A stretch of DNA of 45,133 nt, from NCBI GenBank assembly GCA_016844935.1, contig JAERTK010000328.1, forward strand, positions 1 to 45,133. Reading direction: 5' to 3'. Position numbers and translations under genes: made by a program. Under the pieces are notes generated by a model. That model had not been told where the DNA came from, ran no database searches, and saw only the letters and a list, made by a program, of their open reading frames with translations. The DNA is from Desulfobacteraceae bacterium. Lineage in GTDB: Bacteria; Desulfobacterota; DSM-4660; Desulfatiglandales; Desulfatiglandaceae. Shown here in pieces: positions 8,512-15,780 of the stretch (within the stretch, counting starts at the first letter, position 1; every line of letters starts with the position of its first letter).

Positions 8512-9452
8512 TGAAGCACAATCTGCCAATCGGTAAAAACGTCGGTTTTCTATTGTTGCTGGCGCTCGTCATGCTGTGGGCGCCCCGCCCGGTGCTCTCT
8601 GAGCAGATCGTAATTGATGCGGACGAGCAGTTTGAATTCGCCCGCAGCTTTATGGATAGGGGTGACTACAGCCTCGCCATCAGTGAATACGAAAGGTTTA
8701 TCTATTTTTTCCCCAACGACAGGCGGGTTTCCCTGGCACGTCAGCTCATCGGACTGTGTTATCTTGACCATGGGAAATATGATGATGCCCGGAATGTTTT
8801 TGCCAAAGCCTATCGGGCTGACCCTGACAGCCCCGTGGCCAAAAAGGCCCTTTTTCTGACCGGAGAGTCCTATTACATACAGGGCGTTTATGACAAAGCG
8901 GAAAACTTTTTTGATGAAGTGCTGAAGCGGCACCCCTCGGATGCATTAAGAAACAAGGCCCTTTACCGATTGGGCTGGACAAGAATGCACGAAAACCGCT
9001 GGCGGGAGGCATCCGAGGATTTCAAGCGGGTGGGATCGGAAAGCCCTCTTTCTCAAAGGGCCCGAATACTCTCCGTCGAAAGCCTCAAAGGTGAAGACCT
9101 CCCTTACAAAGATCCCACATCGGCAGGGGTTATGGCGGCGGTCCTGCCGGGTCTCGGCCATGTCTACGTGTCCCGTTACAAAGATGCAGTCATCGCATTT
9201 CTGTTAAACGGCCTGTTCATATGGGCCACTGTGGAAGCTTTTAACCATGACCAGAATGTGCTGGGGGGGATCCTGGCTTTTTTTGAGGTGGGCTGGTATT
9301 CCGGAAATATCTACAGTGCCGTGAACGTGACCCACAAATGGAACCGCAAGGTACGGGACGATTTTCGAAAAGGGTTGTTTGACGGTGTTGATTTGCGCCT
9401 CTTGAGCTCCGGAAAAATGCCCGCTGGACTGGCCTTGAGTTTTAGATTCTAG
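8511..9452 (+). CDS. TPR protein with C-terminal membrane segments
   Basis: 313 residues. An N-terminal signal sequence or anchor (about 10-28) is followed by about five TPR-like repeats (FEFARSFMDRGDYSLAISEY through YRLGWTRMHENRWREASEDF) that resemble BamD/YbgF-type periplasmic TPR modules. The C-terminal part has a PGLGHVYVSRYKDA motif and two hydrophobic segments (about 205-260), reminiscent of the GYxG/TM2-type proteins found beside YidD-like genes. The start at 8511 shares a base with the stop of the YidD-like gene. The pairing implies a joint envelope role; the precise function is unknown. Confidence 0.78.
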   Translation: MKHNLPIGKNVGFLLLLALVMLWAPRPVLSEQIVIDADEQFEFARSFMDRGDYSLAISEYERFIYFFPNDRRVSLARQLIGLCYLDHGKYDDARNVFAKAYRADPDSPVAKKALFLTGESYYIQGVYDKAENFFDEVLKRHPSDALRNKALYRLGWTRMHENRWREASEDFKRVGSESPLSQRARILSVESLKGEDLPYKDPTSAGVMAAVLPGLGHVYVSRYKDAVIAFLLNGLFIWATVEAFNHDQNVLGGILAFFEVGWYSGNIYSAVNVTHKWNRKVRDDFRKGLFDGVDLRLLSSGKMPAGLALSFRF

Positions 9453-9536
9453 TGGTTGGGGATCGGCAGGGGATCTCCAACAGCCTTGGCGAAGATTTGT
9501 ATGGCGTGCTGAACAATCGTTTTGAGCCAGGGTTTA

Positions 9537-10328
9537 ATGGCCTCGGCAAAAAAGCAAATGGCCGAAAAATCCGAACTGTTAACGTATGTTGTCAACCCCC
9601 TCAGGAGATTTGGACTGAATATCCTGGGCGCCTGCCGGGACCTTTTTCCCATCATACTCGTCATCCTGATCTTTCAATTGGCTGTGGTGCGCCAGCCCTT
9701 TCCTGATTTCCTGGACGTATTCGTCGGACTGATTTTCCTTATTCTGGGGTTAGCCCTTTTTGTTGTGGGGCTCGAAATAGGGCTTTTCCCCGTCGGTGAA
9801 GCCATGGCGGAGGCCTTTGCCCGCAAGGGGAGCCTTTTCTGGCTGCTCCTGTTCGGGTTTGGGCTCGGCTTTTCCACGACCATCGCGGAGCCGGCGCTTA
9901 TGGCGGTAGCGAAGGAGGCTTCCGTTGTGGCGTCCAATGGGAAACTTATCGATTCTGATCCGGCATCCATGCGGTCATATGCCTTGGGGCTCCGGATCAC
10001 CGTTGCATTTTCCGTGGGGATTGCCATTTTGGTGGGCCTCATCCGGATCCTCAAGGGGTGGCCTGTTCAATACCTGATCATCGGTGGCTACACGGCCGTC
10101 ATGATCATGACCGGCTTTGCACCGAAGGAGATTGTGGGGGTTGCCTATGATTCAGGGGGCGTCACCACGTCGACGGTGACGGTGCCTTTGGTGGCGGCCC
10201 TTGGTGTTGGGCTGGCTTCCACAATCCGTGGGCGTAATCCGCTGGTGGACGGCTTCGGACTTATTGCGTTTGCCTCATTATTGCCCATGGTATTCGTTAT
10301 GGGGTACGGGTTAATTCTTTTTCGCTGA
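9537..10328 (+). CDS. DUF1538 membrane protein, first of pair
   Basis: 263-residue polytopic membrane protein with about seven hydrophobic segments. Key DUF1538 motifs are GFSTTIAEPAL and, near the C-terminus, AYDSGGVTTSTVTVPLVAALG. Both recur almost unchanged in the next gene, so the two are paralogues. Paired DUF1538 proteins have been described as a two-component Na+(Li+,K+)/H+ antiporter (UmpAB in Halomonas), so cation/proton exchange is a reasonable hypothesis but not visible in sequence. The ATG at 9537 is chosen; a TTG at 9522 and an ATG at 9558 in the same frame are alternatives and no strong ribosome site decides. It is followed 15 bases later by the second copy. Confidence 0.85.
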   Translation: MASAKKQMAEKSELLTYVVNPLRRFGLNILGACRDLFPIILVILIFQLAVVRQPFPDFLDVFVGLIFLILGLALFVVGLEIGLFPVGEAMAEAFARKGSLFWLLLFGFGLGFSTTIAEPALMAVAKEASVVASNGKLIDSDPASMRSYALGLRITVAFSVGIAILVGLIRILKGWPVQYLIIGGYTAVMIMTGFAPKEIVGVAYDSGGVTTSTVTVPLVAALGVGLASTIRGRNPLVDGFGLIAFASLLPMVFVMGYGLILFR

Positions 10329-10343
10329 GTCACGGAAACTGAG

Positions 10344-11132
10344 ATGGAACTACTGGTTAAATTCGGTCACACGCTCATCCTCACGGTGAAAGATGTCTTT
10401 CCGGTTCTGGCCCTGCTGTTGTTTTTCCAGCTCGTTGTTTTACGGAGACCCATGCCGAACTGGAAGCGCGTAGTGGCGGGCTTTGTGTTCGTCCTTGTGG
10501 GATTGGCCCTCTTTTTAGGCGGATTGGAGACCGCGCTGTTTCCCATCGGTAAAATTATGGCGAAACAATTATCATCTCCCGAATTTGTTTTCGGCCTGAA
10601 AACAGCCCCTGTCGATGCATCCTGGCATGCCTATGTTTGGGTGTATGTCTTCGGCGCCCTCATTGGATTTGCTACCACTGTTGCGGAACCGGCGCTGATC
10701 GCAGTATGCTACAAAGCGAACGAAGTCTCAAGGGGAACTCTGAGCCAGTGGGGATTGAGATTGGCGGTTGCAGTGGGGGTGGCCATTGGAATAGGCATCG
10801 GCACATTCCGCATTGTTACGGGAACGCCGCTTTATATTTATATCATTGCAGGATATGCTATTGTCGTGATCCAGACCGTATTCGCTCCCCGGGAAATTAT
10901 CGCCCTTGCCTATGATTCAGGAGGCGTCACCACATCCACCGTGACCGTGCCCCTGGTTGCCGCCTTGGGCCTGGGTCTATCCGAGGCGATTCCGGGCAGA
11001 AATCCCGCACTGGATGGATTCGGATTGATCGCCTTTGCAAGTGTTTTTCCCATTATGACCGTAATGGGGTACGCTCAGATTGCACACTGGCTGGAGCTGC
11101 GGAACCTGCGGGAGAGCAGGGAGGAGGGGTGA
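10344..11132 (+). CDS. DUF1538 membrane protein, second of pair
   Basis: 262-residue paralogue of the preceding protein, with the same motifs (GFATTVAEPAL and AYDSGGVTTSTVTVPLVAALG) and the same layout of hydrophobic segments. The conserved Glu-Pro in AEPAL and the Asp-Ser-Gly-Gly stretch are the likely functional residues, since they are the only polar groups kept in both copies. The C-terminus is short and charged. It probably forms a heterodimer with the first copy. The stop at 11132 lies only one base before the start of the P-II-like gene, so the three are one transcription unit. Confidence 0.85.
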   Translation: MELLVKFGHTLILTVKDVFPVLALLLFFQLVVLRRPMPNWKRVVAGFVFVLVGLALFLGGLETALFPIGKIMAKQLSSPEFVFGLKTAPVDASWHAYVWVYVFGALIGFATTVAEPALIAVCYKANEVSRGTLSQWGLRLAVAVGVAIGIGIGTFRIVTGTPLYIYIIAGYAIVVIQTVFAPREIIALAYDSGGVTTSTVTVPLVAALGLGLSEAIPGRNPALDGFGLIAFASVFPIMTVMGYAQIAHWLELRNLRESREEG

Positions 11133-11133
11133 C

Positions 11134-11475
11134 ATGAACCTGAAATTGATTGTGGTGATGGTCAAAACCACAGAAACCGATCGAATCGTGGACGTCGCCA
11201 AGGCATCCGGCGTTACAGGGGCCACCATCATTCCGGCCCGGGGTACTGGGATACACGAGGCAAAGACCTTTTTCGGCCTGACCCTTGAAGCTCAAACCGA
11301 CGTTGTCCTCTTCCTCCTGGAAGAGGGTCTGGTGGATTCCGTACTCAATGCCATTTACGAGGCCGGACGATTTAGAGAACCGGGCACGGGCATAGCGTTT
11401 GTGGTGGATGTAGAACGTGCTGTAGGCCTGCGCCACCAGATTGAATACTTCAAGGAAGAAGCGGAAAAACACTGA
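11134..11475 (+). CDS. P-II-like signalling protein
   Basis: 113 residues with the ferredoxin-like P-II fold pattern. The N-terminal strand is LKLIVVMVKTTETDRIVDVA and the C-terminal phosphate-loop segment is GTGIAFVVDVE. The T-loop region (about 36-52) is short and has no tyrosine where GlnB carries the uridylylated Tyr51, so it is not a classical GlnB/GlnK. P-II-like proteins commonly bind adenine nucleotides and gate a neighbouring transporter. Here the immediate upstream partners are the DUF1538 pair, so regulation of that transporter is inferred. The ATG at 11134 has GGAGGGG about 6 bases upstream, inside the end of the previous gene. Confidence 0.83.
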   Translation: MNLKLIVVMVKTTETDRIVDVAKASGVTGATIIPARGTGIHEAKTFFGLTLEAQTDVVLFLLEEGLVDSVLNAIYEAGRFREPGTGIAFVVDVERAVGLRHQIEYFKEEAEKH

Positions 11476-11502
11476 TGAAGGTCCTTCGTCCTTGACGATC
11501 TC

Positions 11503-12255
11503 CTACTGCATGGTAAAACCCCCGTCAACAGCATATACCTGACCGGTGATGTAGGAGGCCTCATCCGATGCCAGGAACACGGCCAGCCCGACGATCTCCT
11601 CGGGCCGTCCCAGCCTTCCCAATGGGACTTGATATGTGGTGTACGCCTTGATCGCACCTTCGGGGAATACGGAGAGGGCCGTGTCCGTTTCAATGATCCC
11701 CGGGGCGATGGCGTTGACCCTGATTCCCATGGGAGCACTCTCCCTTGCCAGAGCCTTTGAAAAGGCGATGACGCCACCTTTTGCGGCCGAATAGGGGACC
11801 ATGCTCACGGCGCCCACCAGACCGGACACGGAGGCGATGTTGACGATGCTGCCGATTTTTTTCGGTCGCATGACCGCCATGGCGGCCTGGCTGCAGAGAA
11901 AAACGCTCTTGAGATCGAGATCCATGACCTTGTCCCAGTCTTCGTCCGTGATCAGGGCAAAAGGCTTGATGGGAAATCCCCCGGCATTGTTCACCAGAAC
12001 ATCGAGGCGGCCGAATTCTTCCATGGTCCTGGCGACCATTTTCTCCACGTCTGACCGTTTTTTTACACTGGCCTTCACCGCCATGGCCTCTCTTCCCATG
12101 GCCTGTATTTCCTTTACCGCTTCCAGGGCCGCATCTTCGCTCCGGCTGTAGTTTATGACGAGGTTTGCGCCCTCCCGCGCCATGGCAAGGGCTATTTGCC
12201 TCCCGATACCCCGGCTGCTGCCGGTCACCAGCGCTACCTTGTTTTGAAGTCGCAT
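11503..12255 (-). CDS. SDR-family oxidoreductase (FabG-like)
   Basis: Classical short-chain dehydrogenase of 250 residues. The cofactor loop is TGSSRGIG (11-18), followed by NNAGG (89-93). The catalytic set is Ser in IASVSG (about 142-144), Tyr155 and Lys159 (YSAAK). The PGIIETD and GQVYAVDGG motifs are typical. Asn/Tyr/Ser-Arg (NYSRSE) after the second beta strand favours NADP(H). It is the last gene of the sigma-54 operon, directly abutting the lipoyl-domain gene (stop/start adjacent at 12255/12256). A catabolic dehydrogenase role is more likely here than fatty-acid synthesis, because no other fab gene is near. The substrate is unknown. Confidence 0.88.
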   Translation of the reverse strand: MRLQNKVALVTGSSRGIGRQIALAMAREGANLVINYSRSEDAALEAVKEIQAMGREAMAVKASVKKRSDVEKMVARTMEEFGRLDVLVNNAGGFPIKPFALITDEDWDKVMDLDLKSVFLCSQAAMAVMRPKKIGSIVNIASVSGLVGAVSMVPYSAAKGGVIAFSKALARESAPMGIRVNAIAPGIIETDTALSVFPEGAIKAYTTYQVPLGRLGRPEEIVGLAVFLASDEASYITGQVYAVDGGFTMQ

Positions 12256-12504
12256 CTATCCCTCCCCGCCGTCGCTCATGGTTCCCACCACATCGCCCAC
12301 ATCGGCCTTTTCGCCTTCGGCAACCGCGATGCTCTTTACGACACCGGTAACCGGTGCGGTGATGTAAAGGGTAATTTTTTCCGTGGAGGCTTCGGCCACG
12401 TCCTGGCCCGATTCCACGCTGTCTCCGGGTTTTTGTATCCATGAGACCATTGTTACCTGGAGTGCTCCGTCTGCCGTCGAAGGTACCACAATATCGTAAT
12501 CCAT
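12256..12504 (-). CDS. free-standing lipoyl-domain protein
   Basis: 82 residues that form one complete biotinyl/lipoyl domain and nothing more. The attachment lysine is Lys43 in STEKITLY, at the hairpin tip, with the flanking halves WIQKPGDSVESGQDVAEA and APVTGVVKSIAV. The DV(x)EA-TEK context is E2-like (acetoin or pyruvate dehydrogenase type) rather than the DKA motif usual for lipoylated E2 or the MKM motif of biotin carriers. It has no E2 catalytic or E1/E3-binding domain. It lies 39 bases downstream of lipB, which strongly suggests that it is lipoylated, and directly abuts an SDR gene. It is probably a mobile lipoyl carrier; the partner enzymes are not identified. Confidence 0.82.
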   Translation of the reverse strand: MDYDIVVPSTADGALQVTMVSWIQKPGDSVESGQDVAEASTEKITLYITAPVTGVVKSIAVAEGEKADVGDVVGTMSDGGEG

Positions 12505-12543
12505 TTTTCTTGTTCCTCTGTTGTGCTTTTTTTATGAAAGGCC

Positions 12544-13281
12544 TTACGTTGAAATGGAAAGATCCGAATCTTTCAGCATGTTCAACCCATGGGCCAGGGT
12601 GATGGTTTTAAACGCGAAACCGAACATCTCGCCCATGACGTTTCTGATGGTCTTCCGCACTTGTTCGCCTGGGATGTCACGGCCCAGCATTTTCTCCATG
12701 GAGGTGACCGGCATTTGATTGACCCCGCACGGGTTGATAAGACCGAACGGGTGCAGGTCCGGGTTCACGTTCAGGGAAAACCCGTGGCACGTGTAGCCGT
12801 GACGCACGGCGATGCCCACCGAGCCGATTTTCTCATCGCCGCACCAGGCGCCGGGGTACCCTTCCTTTTTTTCGGATTTTATCCCGTAATGGTCTAGCAC
12901 CGAGATCTGAACGTCTTCCAGGTGATGGAAATACTGGTTCGCGTTTTGGTGGATGTCGCCGAGAAAAATGAGCGGGCTGACGATGATCTGCCCCGGAGCG
13001 TGGTATGTCACGTCTCCGCCGCGGTTGACCTCAAGAACCTCGATTCCGAGCGCCTGGAGTTTTTTTTCCGGCGCCAGGATGTTTGAACGGCTTCCGGTCC
13101 TTCCGATGGTAAAAACAGGGTTGTTTTCCTGCACGATGACGACGGTGGGCAGGTCGCCCTCTATACGTTCCGCATACAAGGCCGTCTGAATGTCGAAGGC
13201 CGGTTTGTAGCGCATGGTCCCGAGGTCGAGCCACAACCCTTTTCGTTTATCTGCGGGCGTTAGGTTCCCTTGAGTTTCCAT
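12544..13281 (-). CDS. lipB: octanoyl-[carrier protein]-protein octanoyltransferase LipB
   Basis: Transfers octanoate from acyl carrier protein to a lipoyl domain, the first step of lipoate assembly. The 245-residue protein has the LipB signature RGGDVTYHAPGQ (88-99). It also has the catalytic Lys151 in DEKIGSVGIAVR and the acyl-accepting Cys185 in LINPCG. The frame is open further upstream, but the ATG at 13281 gives the usual length and begins just before the conserved domain, so it is chosen; its ribosome site is weak. Location between a DUF362 gene and an orphan lipoyl-domain gene in a transport operon is unusual for lipB, which normally pairs with lipA. LipA is not in the window. Confidence 0.92.
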   Translation of the reverse strand: METQGNLTPADKRKGLWLDLGTMRYKPAFDIQTALYAERIEGDLPTVVIVQENNPVFTIGRTGSRSNILAPEKKLQALGIEVLEVNRGGDVTYHAPGQIIVSPLIFLGDIHQNANQYFHHLEDVQISVLDHYGIKSEKKEGYPGAWCGDEKIGSVGIAVRHGYTCHGFSLNVNPDLHPFGLINPCGVNQMPVTSMEKMLGRDIPGEQVRKTIRNVMGEMFGFAFKTITLAHGLNMLKDSDLSIST

Positions 13282-13345
13282 GGGCTTTGAAAATTCTTTC
13301 AAGATGCCGCAGGCCGTTTTCTGATGGGGCCTGCGGCGTCTGTTG

Positions 13346-14650
13346 TTATTGACGGCACTTCTGGTACAATGCCTGCAAGTCACCGTTCAACTGGGCGAAA
13401 ATGTAGACCGGCGCACATCCCGGGTATTCCGTCACGCTCTTGGCCAGCTTCTTGGCTTCCTCGACCTTCTCTTTGGATGGGAAGAGCTTCCAGCAGTCAC
13501 CGGTGATAAACAGGTGTTTTCCTACCACCCACTCGGGCTTGAAATCGGGTACGCCACCGGCCAGAATATAGATTTCCCCGGCCTTTTCGATGAAATCTTT
13601 GACGTCCACGGTGTTGTTGAAGTTGTCCAGCCCGCCCCGGATATTGGCAAAACAGCCCGGACAGGTTTGCTGTATCACGGCGTTGATTCCGGGAATGAGT
13701 CCCACCGGATCGTTCATGGGACGTTTGAAGAAGGTCCTGACGTCTTCTATTGGGGTGCCCAGCACGTCAATCTGGTCCAAATCCCGAACGCCCAGGCCCT
13801 CGGTCGCCGCGATTCTGACGGCCGCTATTTCCACGGACTCAAAACCCATCACGTAAGCTGTGACCGCGTCCACGGCCACAGTGTCGATGCCTGCGATCAT
13901 GAGATTCATCTCTATGGGGTTTCCTGCGTGGGGTCCCTGGCCCTCCATGGCAATCAGCGCATCCACAAAGGTCAGGTCTGCTTTGCGAATGCGAAGAAGA
14001 TCCGCGCATTTCTGGCCGATGTCGAGCCTGTGTACGTCCTGCTGTTGTCCGTTCGGATGGACGTTGGGGATGATTCCCTGCCAATTCTTGATGCCGAGGG
14101 TAACGGTTCCGGCGAGATGTGTTTTCATCTTCGGCAGGTTGATGACCTTGTCCGCGTCCAGGAGCGGCTTAAAGACTTTTGCCTTGCGAAAAAGGCGGGC
14201 GCCCTCGATTTCCACATCCACCACTTCCTCTTCGTCAAAAAAGATGACCCTGTCGGCCCCACCGCGGTTGGCTGCGGCTTTCATGCCGGAAGCGTCGAAT
14301 GCGGGTCGGGCACGGCCCACGTGCTGTCCGAGGGAGGGGTTGTCCCCCACCCAGATCTCGCCGGCTTTGGAATTTTCCTTGAGCCAGCTGACCATGGCTT
14401 CGATCATGCGTGGGTCGACCACGGAAAAGCTCTCAGGTGGCGCCAGGAAGGCCAGATTCGGTTTGATCAGGACGATTTCTCCTTCCTGGATGATGTTATC
14501 GATACTGCCCACCGAAAGGGCGATGGTCTCGCCTATTTTCTCTTTGAGCAGTGCCACGTCTTCGTCATAGCGGACGAATTTTCCGCCCAAAAATTCCGGG
14601 TTTCCTTTCAGGGGTCCTGTTTTTACAATCGCTACTTTTGTCTTGCTCAT
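13346..14650 (-). CDS. DUF362 domain protein
   Basis: 434 residues of the DUF362 family. Family motifs include IVLIKPNLAF, WVGDNPSLGQH, NLPKMKTHLAGTVTLGIKN and DAVTAYVMGF. A CPGC pair near residue 330 (QQTCPGCFANIRGG) could bind metal or a cluster, but the ferredoxin domain found in some DUF362 proteins is absent. The function of the family is not established. The ATG at 14650 has an ideal GGAGG six bases upstream; an in-frame ATG at 14662 is less well placed. It lies 38 bases downstream of the second ABC ATPase and 64 bases upstream of lipB on the same strand, so it belongs to the same operon. Confidence 0.82.
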   Translation of the reverse strand: MSKTKVAIVKTGPLKGNPEFLGGKFVRYDEDVALLKEKIGETIALSVGSIDNIIQEGEIVLIKPNLAFLAPPESFSVVDPRMIEAMVSWLKENSKAGEIWVGDNPSLGQHVGRARPAFDASGMKAAANRGGADRVIFFDEEEVVDVEIEGARLFRKAKVFKPLLDADKVINLPKMKTHLAGTVTLGIKNWQGIIPNVHPNGQQQDVHRLDIGQKCADLLRIRKADLTFVDALIAMEGQGPHAGNPIEMNLMIAGIDTVAVDAVTAYVMGFESVEIAAVRIAATEGLGVRDLDQIDVLGTPIEDVRTFFKRPMNDPVGLIPGINAVIQQTCPGCFANIRGGLDNFNNTVDVKDFIEKAGEIYILAGGVPDFKPEWVVGKHLFITGDCWKLFPSKEKVEEAKKLAKSVTEYPGCAPVYIFAQLNGDLQALYQKCRQ

Positions 14651-14688
14651 GTTAACCTCCATCGAATAAAGGTTTAAACGACTACCCG

Positions 14689-15774
14689 TTACCGGTTGCC
14701 GTTGACTAAAACGTCGTTTGCGTACAAACAGATTTTGCTTTCGGGAAAACTTATCCATGCGTCGTCTGCCGGGATCTCGGCGCCGGGGGACAGCTTGAGC
14801 CGGACAATATCTTCTTCGATTCTCACGGTCGCGATCCGGTAATTTCCGAATTCCTGGACCATCTCGGTCCTGCCTTTTAGAGCCCTTTGGGCGCCGGGAT
14901 CCGCGAATGAAACGAACCGTGGCCGGACCCCGAGTTTCAGATTCTTCCTGTCTTCCGGAACGGAGACCGAAGAAGGGAGCGGGATCGAGCCCCCCGCCGT
15001 ACTGAGCCTGCCGCTGTCCAAGTGGCATTTGATGAAATTCATGGACGGTGAACCGATAAAATAACCCACATAGGTGGTTTCGGGTTTCTCGTAGAGTTCC
15101 TGGGGCGTTCCGGCCTGGACCACCTCGCCGTTGTTCATGACGACGATGGTATCGGCAAAGCTCATGGCCTCGTTCTGGTCATGGGTTACGTAAACCATGG
15201 TGAGACCGTAACGCTCATTAATGGTTTTGAGCTTTCTCCTGATCTCGAATTTGAGCTGAGGGTCGATGACGGTCAAGGGCTCGTCCAGTAGCAGGGCGGA
15301 AACATCACTGCGAACGAGGCCCCGGCCCAGGGAAATCAGCTGCTTTTCGTCGGCCGCCAGCTTGCGGGCGGGTCTCTTCAGTTTGTCCGAGAGGTTGAGC
15401 AGTTCGGCCACTTCACGGACCCGTTTTTTGCGCTCCTTTTCCGGTACCCTCCTGCACTTGAGGGGGAAATCGAGATTTTCTTCCACGGTCATGAGGGTGT
15501 AGATCACGGGAAACTGGAAAACCTGGGCGATATTTCGGGCCGGTGTGGAGTACTCCGTGAAGTTGACCCCGTCAAAAAGTACCTGGCCCTGGCTCGGTCG
15601 CACCAGTCCGGAGATGATGTTGAGCATGGTGGTTTTGCCGCATCCGGAAGGGCCCAGAAGCGCGTAGGTCCCCCCTTCTTCCCACACCATGTTCAGTTTC
15701 TTCAGCGCGTACATGGGATTTTCAACCGTCGGTTCGTAGGTGTGAGCGATGTTTGAAAGTTCGATTTTGGCCAT
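14689..15774 (-). CDS. ABC transporter ATPase with degenerate signature motif
   Basis: ATPase of the sugar/glycerol (MalK/UgpC-like) importer class, 361 residues, with a C-terminal TOBE-like domain. Walker A is canonical (GPSGCGKTT, 41-49), and so are Walker B (LLLDEP, 161-166) and the H-loop (YVTHDQNEA). The signature motif is not LSGGQ: it reads KLAADEKQLISLGR (138-151), so the residues that would complete the partner's ATP site are lost. It is encoded right after a second, different ATPase, so a heterodimer is expected. The paired-ATPase layout resembles the rhizobial glycerol importer (GlpST). The degeneration is part of an intact frame, not a sequencing artefact visible here. Confidence 0.9.
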   Translation of the reverse strand: MAKIELSNIAHTYEPTVENPMYALKKLNMVWEEGGTYALLGPSGCGKTTMLNIISGLVRPSQGQVLFDGVNFTEYSTPARNIAQVFQFPVIYTLMTVEENLDFPLKCRRVPEKERKKRVREVAELLNLSDKLKRPARKLAADEKQLISLGRGLVRSDVSALLLDEPLTVIDPQLKFEIRRKLKTINERYGLTMVYVTHDQNEAMSFADTIVVMNNGEVVQAGTPQELYEKPETTYVGYFIGSPSMNFIKCHLDSGRLSTAGGSIPLPSSVSVPEDRKNLKLGVRPRFVSFADPGAQRALKGRTEMVQEFGNYRIATVRIEEDIVRLKLSPGAEIPADDAWISFPESKICLYANDVLVNGNR

Positions 15775-15780
15775 CCTGGT

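Noticed and set aside
11464-11502. Possible bidirectional terminator between the P-II-like and SDR genes
   Set aside because: Only a 5-bp GAAGG/CCTTC stem with almost no loop is present and no T-run follows.
13343-14677. Plus-strand open frame of 444 codons opposite the DUF362 gene
   Set aside because: The minus strand encodes a clear family protein with an ideal ribosome site; the plus frame has no domain.
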